Below are positions 8,777-18,111 of a stretch of 64,000 nt of DNA, piece after piece. The stretch lies in contig JAEWHR010000152.1 of assembly GCA_023387655.1 (NCBI GenBank), positions 1-64,000 on the forward strand, in the 5' to 3' direction. A program made the position numbers and the translations under genes. The DNA comes from Bacillota bacterium. GTDB lineage: Bacteria; Bacillota; Clostridia; Lachnospirales; Lachnospiraceae. The stretch's first letter is position 1; each line of letters starts with the position of its first letter. The notes beneath the pieces were generated by a model that made no database searches, had not been told where the DNA came from, and worked only from the letters and a program-made list of their open reading frames with translations.

Positions 8777-11143
8777 CTAATCTGTTGTTATAACTGAGAC
8801 AAGATAAAATGGATTCTCTCCCGCTTCTGTAATACGAATTTCTACCGTATGGATTTCATTTTTAAGGTTATTTTTTATATCATGAAGATAGAGCCAGTCA
8901 CCCCAGCCATTTGGATAATTTCCATCCAGGGCAATGGCATTGCTTTCATCTCCATCGATTATTGCAATAGCTTTCGGAGCCTTTAATCGATTGGTCTTCC
9001 TATATTGGAGTGATATAGAAGAACCAGTTACTTTGAATGTAATAGAATCACCAATGTTCTTAGCACTATAACCATTCTTAAACACATCTGTTATTCCATT
9101 TTGCTTATTCTTATCTTCTTCAAAACCAGATAATATCGGTTTTGATTTTCTACTATCATAACGATTTGAGTTGAAACTTAATAGCTTTTGCGTTTCCGTA
9201 GGTAATTCATAGGATATATCTAAGGATGTTATCTTATTATTTACAATCTTATCAAGAAAATTTGTAACTAGTTCTGCCGCATATGCATGACCGCGATCAT
9301 TTGGATGAAGGTTATCATTAGAAACGTCCAGTGCTGTTATACTACCATTTAAAATTTCTTGATAGATACTTTCTTTCATACTAAGTATCGGTAAATCATA
9401 AGCCTTCGCAATCTCATTATGCCTATTTTGTGCATTGTTTCCAGTATTGTACTGTACCATATTTAATACAATTACTGCTGGTTTTGATTCGCTCTCTAGA
9501 ATCAAACGAAGAAGGCTTTCAAAAGTCTCCCCGTATTTTGCAGTCCCTTCATCATTTACGCTAAATTCAACTATGATAAAATCAGGTTTTTTTGAAAGCA
9601 AATCCTCTTCTACTCTAGCGCAGGCAAATTGAGAAGTAGTTGCTCCTATTCCTGCATTTATAAATTCAAACGAAGATTCTTTAAAATTAGTATGGAACCA
9701 ATCAAATACTTTGCTTGCATAACAATTTTCATAAGCTGAGGCTCCTGAGCCCATTGTGATAGAGCCTCCAATAAAACCGATGGTGAGTTTTTCTCCGGAA
9801 TCTGCTCGTTTCATTAATTCTTCAAGACGGTAAGTATTCCCTATGTTAAGAACAGCTCTTTCTGTATATGGCAATAGTTCTGGCCGAATGCGTTCTGCAC
9901 TTTCTATCGTTCCAGTCGTACCAAAGCCTAAGATATGAAAATTCTTTCCTTGCGTATCTTTAGTTAGCCTAAGTTCTACTTCGTGTTTTCCCGCAGTTAC
10001 ATCGTTTAGTAACGTTACAACTTGAGGATTATTCCATCCTACGCTTGTATTAGCATTCACAGTTGCCTTCTTTTTACCATCAATAAAGACTTCCATACAT
10101 CCCATATTCTCATTATTATCTTCTTTATATAATAAAAACAGATTTCTACCTTCCATGGTAAATTGGAAGGAATCCGCTTCTTCCTTTCCCCAAATCCATC
10201 CATTAGGAAAATGAGAAATGTTCGAGCTTCCTTCTATAAATCCACCGAGGGAGCTTGGATAAAGATTCGTATTATTATAAAACTTAATAGAAGCATAAGG
10301 CGCACCATAAGCTCTTACATTAGCATAATCAGTTTCCGCATTGTCTGGACTATTCGCATCAACTAAGTCAAAATAATACGACAGACATTCCGTAATAAAT
10401 ATATGACCATCTTTCGTCGGATGCGCTTCATCGCTTGAGTAATCTGCCCATGTCATCTGCCCTGCTTCTATCTCTGGCCAAATAGCTTGTTTTACACTAA
10501 TCATAGGTAATTCATAAGCTTCCCCGACTTTTTTCATTTGCTCCTCACAGGTATATCCCGCTTTAGTTACTGTAAACAATAAAATTACAGCTGGTTTTGA
10601 CTCTAAGTTGAGACATTCCGTTACCAAACTCTCATATGCCATTTTACTAACTGCATCACTTGAATCATTGACCGCAAATTCTATCACTACTATATCAGGT
10701 GAATGTGAAAGTACGTCCGTATTAACCCTTAGCAAACCAATCGTTGAGGAAGTTCCGCTAAGTCCTGCATTAATACGCTGGATGTTTGTATTCTGAAATT
10801 TTTGTTGTAGGTATTTTGTTGTTTTCATTGCAAAGTTTTGATTGGAATTAACAAGATATCCCTCTGTAATGGATCCGCCTAGATAAGCAATCGTTGTATT
10901 CTCCCCATTCTTCATCTTATCGAGTACCTTCTTAACTCGGTAGGTATTCCCTGTACTTATTAACGAACTTTTTACTCGTTCGGTTGCTATTACTTCCACT
11001 GATGTAATCGTTGCTTCTGGAGTTGTTGCTATCTCAACATCATTATGTACTGCATCCTTCTCTCTAGTTTTACAACCTACAAAAAGAATACTGATTGTGA
11101 ATAAAGCCAATATAGATAAAAAACTTAGCTTGAATGATTTCAC
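8777..11143 (-). CDS. Tandem SGNH carbohydrate-esterase lipoprotein
   Basis: 788 residues. Lipoprotein signal with lipobox LFVGC (C24). Two complete SGNH hydrolase domains follow: domain 1 with GGSITEG (S91), AVND and DEAHPTKDGH (D238, H241); domain 2 with GGSITMG (S461), INAGIGATTS, FSVND and DNLHPNDRGH (D610, H613). Each is followed by a beta-sandwich module (about 280-410 and 640-788) resembling carbohydrate-binding domains. Domain 2 is closely similar to the single-domain enzyme at 15949-17070, which resembles the CE17 mannan acetylesterases. It probably deacetylates mannan outside the cell. GTG at 11143 follows GGAGG by 6 bases; the upstream ATG overlaps that site. It lies beyond the pgm terminator and may have its own promoter. 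Confidence 0.8.
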   Translation of the reverse strand: MKSFKLSFLSILALFTISILFVGCKTREKDAVHNDVEIATTPEATITSVEVIATERVKSSLISTGNTYRVKKVLDKMKNGENTTIAYLGGSITEGYLVNSNQNFAMKTTKYLQQKFQNTNIQRINAGLSGTSSTIGLLRVNTDVLSHSPDIVVIEFAVNDSSDAVSKMAYESLVTECLNLESKPAVILLFTVTKAGYTCEEQMKKVGEAYELPMISVKQAIWPEIEAGQMTWADYSSDEAHPTKDGHIFITECLSYYFDLVDANSPDNAETDYANVRAYGAPYASIKFYNNTNLYPSSLGGFIEGSSNISHFPNGWIWGKEEADSFQFTMEGRNLFLLYKEDNNENMGCMEVFIDGKKKATVNANTSVGWNNPQVVTLLNDVTAGKHEVELRLTKDTQGKNFHILGFGTTGTIESAERIRPELLPYTERAVLNIGNTYRLEELMKRADSGEKLTIGFIGGSITMGSGASAYENCYASKVFDWFHTNFKESSFEFINAGIGATTSQFACARVEEDLLSKKPDFIIVEFSVNDEGTAKYGETFESLLRLILESESKPAVIVLNMVQYNTGNNAQNRHNEIAKAYDLPILSMKESIYQEILNGSITALDVSNDNLHPNDRGHAYAAELVTNFLDKIVNNKITSLDISYELPTETQKLLSFNSNRYDSRKSKPILSGFEEDKNKQNGITDVFKNGYSAKNIGDSITFKVTGSSISLQYRKTNRLKAPKAIAIIDGDESNAIALDGNYPNGWGDWLYLHDIKNNLKNEIHTVEIRITEAGENPFYLVSVITTD

Positions 11144-11159
11144 CGTAACCTCCATTCTT

Positions 11160-11175
11160 ACGCATATCGATGCGT
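11160..11175 (-). other. Stem-loop directly upstream of a Shine-Dalgarno
   Basis: Perfect 6-bp stem (ACGCAT with ATGCGT, 11160-11165 and 11170-11175) and a 4-base loop, 5-6 bases before the GGAGG of the tandem esterase gene. Confidence 0.5.
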
Positions 11176-11291
11176 TTATGGTTGATAGTTATATATCTGC
11201 TAAGAAATAAGCTGGTTAAGACCTAGCTTTATCGTCAGTGGAATATGTAAAATAGAAGTTAGATATCTCACAAATCTCTTATAGGAAAGAA

Positions 11292-11343
11292 AAGCAGATA
11301 TCATAAAGGTAACAAAAAATGAAACCAAAGATGATATCTGCTT
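11292..11343 (-). terminator. Probable terminator after the phosphohexomutase gene
   Basis: Perfect 13-bp inverted repeat (11292-11304 with 11331-11343) around a 26-base loop, followed on the minus strand by TTTCTTTCC. It lies 80 bases past the stop of pgm and would end the metabolic operon. The large loop is atypical, so an operator is an alternative. Confidence 0.5.
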
Positions 11344-11422
11344 ATGTCGTTTTAATATGTCACACTCTTATCTCATGCAACGAAAAACGTATAATCACAA
11401 ACACTTTATACAATTACAAAAT

Positions 11423-13144
11423 TTAAGCTAATTTCATTAAAGCATCTGTTAAGGATTGCACCTTATCGTTTGCATCCTCAAAACTTATGCCTTTCACACC
11501 AATGTAGAATTTAATTTTTGGTTCTGTACCAGAAGGACGTACACAAACCCATGCATCATTATCTAACTCGAAATAAAGTACGTTTGATTTAGGTAAACCA
11601 GTCTTTGAAACTTCGTTTGTTTCAAGATTAATTACTTTATCCGTTTCATAATCGCGGAAATTAACTACCTTATAATTTCCAAGCTGTTTCGGTGGATTTT
11701 GACGGAAGTTTTCCATCATCTCCTTAATCTTTTCTGCACCTTCAACACCCTTTAAGGTCATTGTCTCAAGACCTTCACGGAAATAACCATATTTCTTATA
11801 GATATTTTGCATCTGATCCCAAAGGGTAAGTCCCTTTGTGCTATAATAAGCAGCCGCTTCACATAGTGTCATAACTGCTACAATTGCATCCTTATCCCTA
11901 GCGTGAGTTCCTATGAGACAGCCATAGCTTTCTTCAAACCCAAACTCATAGGTACCATTGCCAGTCTGCTCAAACAATTTAATCTGCTCTCCGATGTATT
12001 TAAATCCGGTAAGCACTTCGATTAACTGAATGTTATACTCTTTCGCTACCTTATCAGCCATATTGGTGGAAACAATTGTTTTTATAAGAGCTCCGTCTTT
12101 TGCCAATGTTCCCATCTCTTTCTTTTGGCTTAATAAGTATTCACAGATTAACATTCCAGACATATTGCCGGTAAAGGAAACATAATCTCCCGTTTTTGAA
12201 TCCTTCGCATATACGCCAAGACGGTCAGCATCTGGATCAGTTGCTAGTATTAAATCAGCATCTACATTTTTAGCTAAATCAAGAGCAAGTTTAAATGCCT
12301 TAGGATCTTCTGGATTTGGATATCCAACCGTACTAAAGTTACCATCTGGTTGTTCTTGTTCTGCTACAACAAAAACATGTTCAAATCCAAGTTCATCAAG
12401 AACTCGGCGTACTGGTACATTTCCAGTTCCATGAAGTGGAGTATAAACAATTTTTAAATCTCCTCCAACTTTCTTAATCACATCCGGATGAATTACTTGC
12501 TTCTTTAATTCTGCAATATATAAATCATCGATATCTTTTCCTATGGTATGATAAAGACCTGCTGCAATCGCATCCTCTTTTTTCATTGTTTTCACTGTAT
12601 TAAAATCTGTAACATTATTTACTTCATTGATAATTTGCTCATCTTTTGGATAAGTAATTTGAGCGCCATCTTCCCAATAAACCTTATAACCATTGTATTC
12701 TGGTGGATTATGACTTGCTGTAATTACAATACCAGAGATGCAGTTTAATGTACGAAGTGCAAAAGATAACTCAGGTGTTGGACGTAAGGACTCAAAGCGA
12801 TATGCTTTAATTCCGTTAGCACATAAGCAAAGTGCAACTTCTTCGCTAAATTCTATGGACATATTTCTAGAATCGTATGCAATTGCTACACCACGATCTT
12901 CTCCATGTTCTTTCTTAATAAAATTTGCTAGACCTTGTGTAGCTTTACGAACGGTATATAAGTTCATACGATTAGTACCGGCTCCAATAATACCACGTAA
13001 GCCTCCAGTTCCAAATTCTAAGCTCTTATAGAAACGATCTTTAATTTCAATATCGTTACCTTCTAATTTTTTTAACTCTTCTTTTGTTTTCTCATCAAAA
13101 TACGCATCTTCACACCAAAAACGGTAGGTATCCAAATAATTCAT
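11423..13144 (-). CDS. Phosphohexomutase (phosphomannomutase/phosphoglucomutase)
   Basis: 573 residues, full-length alpha-D-phosphohexomutase. Motifs: GTGGLRG near the N-terminus, phosphoserine loop TASHNPPEYNG, metal loop DPDADR, sugar-recognition loop GFEESYG and phosphate loop RPSGTEPK. It interconverts hexose-1- and 6-phosphates. Next to two mannosyl phosphorylases its likely job is mannose-1-phosphate to mannose-6-phosphate, as inferred for the Roseburia mannan locus; glucose-1-phosphate activity is also expected. ATG at 13144 has GGAGG 5 bases upstream; the earlier ATG is within ATGGAGG. Last gene of the metabolic operon, ending at the hairpin 11292-11343. Confidence 0.88.
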   Translation of the reverse strand: MNYLDTYRFWCEDAYFDEKTKEELKKLEGNDIEIKDRFYKSLEFGTGGLRGIIGAGTNRMNLYTVRKATQGLANFIKKEHGEDRGVAIAYDSRNMSIEFSEEVALCLCANGIKAYRFESLRPTPELSFALRTLNCISGIVITASHNPPEYNGYKVYWEDGAQITYPKDEQIINEVNNVTDFNTVKTMKKEDAIAAGLYHTIGKDIDDLYIAELKKQVIHPDVIKKVGGDLKIVYTPLHGTGNVPVRRVLDELGFEHVFVVAEQEQPDGNFSTVGYPNPEDPKAFKLALDLAKNVDADLILATDPDADRLGVYAKDSKTGDYVSFTGNMSGMLICEYLLSQKKEMGTLAKDGALIKTIVSTNMADKVAKEYNIQLIEVLTGFKYIGEQIKLFEQTGNGTYEFGFEESYGCLIGTHARDKDAIVAVMTLCEAAAYYSTKGLTLWDQMQNIYKKYGYFREGLETMTLKGVEGAEKIKEMMENFRQNPPKQLGNYKVVNFRDYETDKVINLETNEVSKTGLPKSNVLYFELDNDAWVCVRPSGTEPKIKFYIGVKGISFEDANDKVQSLTDALMKLA

Positions 13145-13380
13145 ATTTTCCTCCATACTTGCGCATGTTTTTTACGCATTACAAGTTTGTGGCGCAGACA
13201 CAAACCTGTCGGTTAAATACGCAGCATTCAACCTTCAAAGTGTAAAATTGATTTCTCTTCACACTTTTTCTATCATAGAAAAACAGGTGCGTAATCTTAG
13301 CGAAGTTTCGCCACTCTGGAAGGAGAATAATCTTCTGCATTATACATAGCACCTTTTTTACCATACTATACTAACACAGA
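13145..13380 (-). other. Structured 236-base gap between GH130_1 and pgm
   Basis: No gene is supported here. On the minus strand it holds several inverted repeats: 5-bp GCGAA/TTCGC (13300-13311), a 9-bp AT-rich palindrome (13265-13273 with 13275-13283), an 11-bp stem with one G-U pair and a 7-base loop (13181-13191 with 13199-13209), and a weak TGCG/CGCA pair (13160-13163 with 13175-13178) beside the pgm ribosome binding site. A TATAAT just after the GH130_1 stop lacks a -35. Probably an intercistronic RNA structure or an internal promoter region. Confidence 0.5.
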
Positions 13381-14547
13381 TTACTTCAACAATTCAAGGT
13401 TGTTCTGAATTAAATTACATCGTTGGGTTACACAATCTACCGAACGAAGTGGATCGTTCGGGGTATGAAAGACATAATCTATAAGTTGTTCCATGGTTGT
13501 GGTCGCTACATGAAGTCTTGTATCAGAGGAAGCATAGTAAAGATAGACCTGACCATTCTCCCTTGCAATCGCGCCATTCGTAAAGACTACATTACTAACG
13601 TCCCCAACTCTTTCCGCCCCTCGTGGACCAAGGAGCATCCCAGATGGTTCTGCAATCACTTTCCATGGTTCCTTTAAATCAGTTGCAAATGCATAGAGAA
13701 CATAGCGTAAGCCTGCGGCTGTATTCCGAACTCCATGGGCAATATGTAGATATCCTCTATCCGTTTTTATTGGTACTGCTCCCGCACCATTCTTAGCTTC
13801 CGTGATCGTATGATATTTTCTTTCACTGGTAATAATCTCTTGATCAATGATAGGATTTAAAATATCATCACAAAGTCCAAATCCGATTCCACCACCAGAG
13901 CCGGTATTGATAAAGTCATCCATTGGTCTGGTATAAAACGCATATTTCCCTTGCACAAATTCTGGATGTAATACAACGTTTCTTTGTTGTGGTGAACGAA
14001 GAGTCATAAGGTTTGGAAGTCTCTCCCATGTCAATAAATCCTTTGTACGTACAATACCAGCTGCTGCTACCGCAGCAGATAAATCTGTTGTTCTTGTATC
14101 TTTGCTTTCAGAACAAAATACTCCATAAATATAACCATCTTCATGTTTGGTTAATCGCATATCATAAACATTTGTTTCTTCTTTGCAAGTATCTGGAAGT
14201 ATTACAGGAAAATCAAAAAAACGAAAGCCATCAATACCATTCTCACTTTCTGCTACACCAAAGAAAGATTTGCGGTCATTCCCTTCAATACGAGCTACTA
14301 AATAAAACTTTCCATTTAATTCAATTGCACCAGCATTAAAAACTGCATTGACAGAAAGACGTTCCATGAAAAAAGGGTTCGTTTCTTTATTTAAATCATA
14401 CTTCCAAAAAGGTGGAATGTGATCCCTTGTTAAAACAGGAGATACATATCGATCATATATACCATTATATTCTTCCGTTTTTTCATTTTTTGTAGCAAGA
14501 AGTTGTTCGTACTTTCTAACCTCCTCATAATAACGTTCGTGTATCAT
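13381..14547 (-). CDS. GH130_1 4-O-beta-D-mannosyl-D-glucose phosphorylase
   Basis: 388 residues. Five-bladed beta-propeller glycoside phosphorylase of GH130, subfamily 1 by its N-terminal layout (YVSPVLTRDHIPPFW, ETNPFFMERLSVNAVFNAGA, VARIEGNDRKSFF). The presumed proton-donor Asp lies in VYDMRLT; RPMDDF and HGVRNT are further conserved blocks. It phosphorolyses mannosyl-beta-1,4-glucose to mannose-1-phosphate and glucose in the cytoplasm (no signal peptide). Substrate comes from the epimerase gene 41 bases upstream; the product feeds the mutase downstream. ATG at 14547 follows GGAGG by 5 bases; an upstream frame extension overlaps the ribosome binding site. Confidence 0.88.
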   Translation of the reverse strand: MIHERYYEEVRKYEQLLATKNEKTEEYNGIYDRYVSPVLTRDHIPPFWKYDLNKETNPFFMERLSVNAVFNAGAIELNGKFYLVARIEGNDRKSFFGVAESENGIDGFRFFDFPVILPDTCKEETNVYDMRLTKHEDGYIYGVFCSESKDTRTTDLSAAVAAAGIVRTKDLLTWERLPNLMTLRSPQQRNVVLHPEFVQGKYAFYTRPMDDFINTGSGGGIGFGLCDDILNPIIDQEIITSERKYHTITEAKNGAGAVPIKTDRGYLHIAHGVRNTAAGLRYVLYAFATDLKEPWKVIAEPSGMLLGPRGAERVGDVSNVVFTNGAIARENGQVYLYYASSDTRLHVATTTMEQLIDYVFHTPNDPLRSVDCVTQRCNLIQNNLELLK

Positions 14548-14562
14548 GATAACCTCCGTTCT

Positions 14563-14581
14563 CACGCGTAACTTCAGCGTA
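14563..14581 (-). other. Stem-loop directly upstream of a Shine-Dalgarno
   Basis: 5-bp stem (14563-14567 with 14577-14581, one U-G pair), 9-base loop, just before the GGAGG of the GH130_1 gene; GC-rich arms in AT-rich DNA. Confidence 0.35.
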
Positions 14582-14588
14582 CGTAATA

Positions 14589-15776
14589 TTATACTAAAAC
14601 ATTTCTTCTTATAATTTCAAAACACATTCTACCGTTGTGGTATGGGCATTTCCAAGGTTCCACAATAGGCTTTTTACTATATGGATTCCCGTCTTTATCT
14701 ACCTCCCAATACCATTCGGAACCAGCTCTTTTATCATGAACTTTCTCTAAGATAAACTTAAATATATCCATTGCCGCCAGTAAATATCTATCATCACTAC
14801 GATCAGACTCATATCCGTTTAAGAATCCAACGACTGCTTCTGCTTGAACCCACCAAATTCTTGAGGTATTTACTTTACCTTTTTCGCATTCATTTAATAA
14901 GGAATGGTCTTGATAGGCCGTATGATAGATCTGATTCGTTAAGTCCTTCGTAATTGGTTTTAGCAAAGAATCATATTTTTGTTCATTAATAATCTCAAGC
15001 CCACGATCAATAAGCCATGCAGTTTCAATGTCATGACCATAAGAATGTAGATCAAGTAAAGTATTCATATGCTCATCAAAAAATACTTCCTGTCGATGTA
15101 AATTTGGGTTATATACTTTCGTACGAATCATATCAAGCATCCACATTAAACGTTCTTTGATTACTACTTCCCCTGTAACTCGATAATACTCTGTATAAGC
15201 TTCGAATATATGCAATAATGTATTCATTGTTTTATGAGCAATCACACCATTTTCTGAAAGTTTTTCATTGTCAATGGGTAGAAACTCTCGATTAAAGGCT
15301 TCTAAATATCCTACCGAATCCGTACATTTCTTTTCAATTAAATCAATGATTGATTTCGCCAGAGTAATTGCTTCTACTTCCTTAGTAGCTGCATAGTAGG
15401 AAGATAACGCATAGACTGCAAAGGCTTGATTATAGGTATGTTTTGTCGTATCGTATGCACTTCCATCATAACATAACGACCAATAGATACCTCCATAGGT
15501 TTGATCTAAGCAATGAGTTTTTAAAAACTCATATGCATGATTTGCGTAGGATAATAAGGTCTTATCTCCAAGGGTTAGATATGCATTCGAATAAAACCAC
15601 AAAATTCGACTATTTAAGATGCACCCTTTTACTGCTTTTTTATCTACCTGTAAGTCGAAATCTAGATATCCATAAAATCCACCATTGTCATCGTCTTTTA
15701 ATTTATTCCAAAAAGGAATAATCACCTCTGTCAGATGAGCTTTCGCAAGCTCTTTCATTTGATTATAGTTGTCCAT
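14589..15776 (-). CDS. Mannobiose/cellobiose 2-epimerase (AGE family)
   Basis: 395 residues. Alpha6/alpha6-barrel of the N-acylglucosamine 2-epimerase family. Family motifs: NSRILWFYSNAY, KTMNTLLHIFEAYTEYYR, SYGHDIETAWL, RIWWVQAEAVVGF and CPYHNGRMC, with the His residues of the last blocks being the expected acid/base pair. The pattern matches cellobiose 2-epimerases, which turn beta-1,4-mannobiose into mannosyl-glucose. Between two GH130 genes this role is very likely. ATG at 15776 has GAGGAG 6-8 bases upstream; a frame extension of 20 codons lacks a ribosome binding site. Its leader is the five-hairpin region 15777-15948. Confidence 0.88.
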   Translation of the reverse strand: MDNYNQMKELAKAHLTEVIIPFWNKLKDDDNGGFYGYLDFDLQVDKKAVKGCILNSRILWFYSNAYLTLGDKTLLSYANHAYEFLKTHCLDQTYGGIYWSLCYDGSAYDTTKHTYNQAFAVYALSSYYAATKEVEAITLAKSIIDLIEKKCTDSVGYLEAFNREFLPIDNEKLSENGVIAHKTMNTLLHIFEAYTEYYRVTGEVVIKERLMWMLDMIRTKVYNPNLHRQEVFFDEHMNTLLDLHSYGHDIETAWLIDRGLEIINEQKYDSLLKPITKDLTNQIYHTAYQDHSLLNECEKGKVNTSRIWWVQAEAVVGFLNGYESDRSDDRYLLAAMDIFKFILEKVHDKRAGSEWYWEVDKDGNPYSKKPIVEPWKCPYHNGRMCFEIIRRNVLV

Positions 15777-15948
15777 GGGTTTCTCCTCTGCAAAAGTATT
15801 TTTTATGATAAAAGCGTGATTGATAACGCTCAACATCCAAAGTTATAATCGTAACTTTAGGGATGCAAAGAGTTGTTTGCACCCCTAATGTCAATAGGAA
15901 AGTCTCTTACTAAGCCTTTCCACAAAAGACTTGCCCCCTAAGTCTTCT
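15777..15948 (-). other. Intercistronic region with five consecutive stem-loops
   Basis: Minus-strand order: 7-bp stem (15926-15932/15940-15946), 6-bp (15897-15902/15916-15921), 13-bp with one G-U (15857-15869/15876-15888), 7-bp (15839-15845/15852-15858), 5-bp (15813-15817/15826-15830), then the ribosome binding site of the epimerase gene. The third and fourth share two bases and cannot both be complete. None is followed by a U-run, so these are not terminators; RNA processing, stability or translational control are possible. Confidence 0.6.
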
Positions 15949-17070
15949 TTAGGAAATTATCACAGAAGCTAAGTAAAAATCGCTCATTAAGGATCGGTCT
16001 GCTTCTATGATAGTAATTGTTAAGGTATGTTTCTTTTTTACATCTGAAACTAATACATTTTGTAAATATAAGCAATCTCCCCAGTTTTCTTTAAAATTTG
16101 CATCCAATATTATCTCATTTTCTTCCTGCCCATCTATAACAGCTTTCGCTATGGGAGCAGGTTTATGAATCGATTTTCGGTATTGGATTGATAATATCTT
16201 GCAATCAAATTCAAACTCTATTGAAGCACCAATCGTATTGGCAATGTACCCGCCTTTAAAAATATCGGTTATCCCATACTGTTCTTCTTCGTCCTTATGA
16301 AAACCCATTACTTTTGGATGTAACTCGGCATTCTTATATCGAACAGATTTTTCATAACGGTTCGGTGTGATTGGATTCGGCAGTTCTACTTTTAAATCTA
16401 ATATCCGATCTCTTATAATTGCAGTATTAGCAATCTCCTCAAGTGACTGAGTTATCACATAGGCGACTAATTCATGACCGTAATCATTTGGATGTAAGTT
16501 ATCTGGAGTAATCTCTTCTTTAAGAAGGGTTCCTTTAAGTACCTCTTTATAGATGCTATCCTTCATACTTACCATCGGAATCTGATAATGAAATCCGATC
16601 TTACTATGTATCCTCTGCGCATTGTTTCCCGTATCATAGGAAACATTATGAATCAAGAATAGTGCTGGTGATTTTTCAGCTGATAAAATAGTCCGTACCA
16701 AACCCTCATAAGTTTCCATGAACAAGTCGTTATCCTCATCATTCACACTAAATTCTACAAATAGGACGTCTGGTGCTTTTGATAATAAGTCAGTCGTTAC
16801 TCTAGCTACTCCAAACAAAGATGTGGTTGCTCCAATTCCTGCATTGACATAGGACAGATTCTCGTTTTGAAAATAAGCCTTCCACCATTCATAAACACGG
16901 TAAGCATAGCATGTGTTTGGTGTACTTGATAAGGACCCTTGCGTTATAGATCCACCAAGAAACCCGATGGTCAGAGGTTCCTTATTTCTGGCTCTCTCCA
17001 TTACTTGCTGGAATTGTGTTAGCTCCCCTAAAGATACAATTCCACGTTTCGCCATACTGATTCTATCCAT
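15949..17070 (-). CDS. CE17-like SGNH acetylesterase with C-terminal binding module
   Basis: 373 residues. SGNH/GDSL hydrolase with GGSITQG (S41), NAGIGATTS, FSVND (N110) and DNLHPND (D190, H193), followed by a C-terminal beta-sandwich module (about 225-373) with GFHKDEEEQYGITDIFKGG and WGDCLYLQNV. The two-part layout is that of CE17 acetylesterases of gut Firmicutes mannan loci, which remove acetyl groups from mannooligosaccharides. No signal peptide, so it works in the cytoplasm on imported oligosaccharides, complementing the exported tandem esterase at 8777. ATG at 17070 is 7 bases after AGGAGG; GTG at 17073 is an alternative. Only 18 bases separate it from the GH130_2 gene. Confidence 0.8.
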   Translation of the reverse strand: MDRISMAKRGIVSLGELTQFQQVMERARNKEPLTIGFLGGSITQGSLSSTPNTCYAYRVYEWWKAYFQNENLSYVNAGIGATTSLFGVARVTTDLLSKAPDVLFVEFSVNDEDNDLFMETYEGLVRTILSAEKSPALFLIHNVSYDTGNNAQRIHSKIGFHYQIPMVSMKDSIYKEVLKGTLLKEEITPDNLHPNDYGHELVAYVITQSLEEIANTAIIRDRILDLKVELPNPITPNRYEKSVRYKNAELHPKVMGFHKDEEEQYGITDIFKGGYIANTIGASIEFEFDCKILSIQYRKSIHKPAPIAKAVIDGQEENEIILDANFKENWGDCLYLQNVLVSDVKKKHTLTITIIEADRSLMSDFYLASVIIS

Positions 17071-17088
17071 CACATTGCCTCCTAAGAA

Positions 17089-18111
17089 TTAAAGAATTCC
17101 GATGGTATTATCATCTCCATTTACTACATGATGTTCTTTGATATAATCAACAATTTCATCAACCGTAGTAAATGCTAATCCTACATAACTGTCTGCTGCA
17201 CCATAATAAATTGCTATCTTACCACTAGCCGCATCAGTTAAAGCAGCACATGGGAATATAACATTAGCTACAAACCCTTTTTCTTCATAATCCATCTCTG
17301 GTGTTAAGATAAAGTTACCAGAACGATATTTTACGATAGAAGGATTCTCAAGATCTAAGATTGCAGCTCCCATGCTATATACATAACCATTGCAGGTACC
17401 TGTAACACCATGGTAGAACAACAACCATCCTTCACTCGTTTCAATTGGTGCTGCTCCACCACCTATCTTTAATGATTGCCACCACTGATTATAACCCTTA
17501 GTCATAACATGTCTATGCTTGCCCCAATATACTAGATCAGGACTCTCACTCACAAAGATATCTCCAAATGGTGTGTGACCGCTATCGCTAGGTCTGGTTA
17601 GCATGACAAAGTTTCCATTAATCTTTCTTGGGAACATCACACCATTTCTATTAAATGGTATGAATGGATTATCTAATCGAATAAATGTTTTAAAATCATC
17701 CGTTTTCGCTAAGCCTAATGCTGCTCCATAAAAATCAGTACACCAAATAATATAATATGTATCTTCTACTTGAATTAGTCTTGGATCATAAGCATAACGA
17801 GGCATATATGATTCGCCTTTTTCATTCACAAAAGCGATCTTTTCTTTTTCATAAGTCCAATGAATAGCATCTTTACTATAACCTAAATAAAGATGCGGAA
17901 CTCCGTTGATTTGTTCACCACGAAATACTCCAATAAATTCCCCTTTGTAAGGGATAACTGCACTATTAAAAATTCGTGCAACTCCAGGCAATGGATTCCG
18001 TCCAATAATTGGATTTTCGGAATATCTCCAAACAGGACCTGGACAATCTACAGGCTTTTCCTGCCATGGAATATTTGGTAGGTTCTCGGTATACATCGTA
18101 ACTTTACTCAT
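17089..18111 (-). CDS. GH130_2 beta-1,4-mannooligosaccharide phosphorylase
   Basis: 340 residues. GH130 beta-propeller phosphorylase, subfamily 2 by its N-terminus (GPVWRYSENPIIGRNPLPG, ARIFNSAVIPY, GVFRGEQ). The proton-donor Asp is in YDPRLI; other conserved blocks are LTRPSDSGH and YHGVTGTCNG. It removes mannose from the non-reducing end of beta-1,4-mannooligosaccharides with phosphate, giving mannose-1-phosphate. No signal peptide, so cytoplasmic. First gene of the metabolic operon GH130_2, esterase, epimerase, GH130_1, mutase; an extended -10 and TTACCAT repeats lie upstream. ATG at 18111 follows AAAGGAG by 9 bases. Confidence 0.88.
   Translation of the reverse strand: MSKVTMYTENLPNIPWQEKPVDCPGPVWRYSENPIIGRNPLPGVARIFNSAVIPYKGEFIGVFRGEQINGVPHLYLGYSKDAIHWTYEKEKIAFVNEKGESYMPRYAYDPRLIQVEDTYYIIWCTDFYGAALGLAKTDDFKTFIRLDNPFIPFNRNGVMFPRKINGNFVMLTRPSDSGHTPFGDIFVSESPDLVYWGKHRHVMTKGYNQWWQSLKIGGGAAPIETSEGWLLFYHGVTGTCNGYVYSMGAAILDLENPSIVKYRSGNFILTPEMDYEEKGFVANVIFPCAALTDAASGKIAIYYGAADSYVGLAFTTVDEIVDYIKEHHVVNGDDNTIGIL

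Noticed and set aside
12738..13031. 97-residue plus-strand frame inside pgm
   Set aside because: Antisense shadow of a well-conserved gene; no ribosome binding site or domain.
13179..13364. 61-residue minus-strand frame between GH130_1 and pgm
   Set aside because: No ribosome binding site, odd Cys/Trp-rich composition, and it runs through the inverted repeats of the structured gap.
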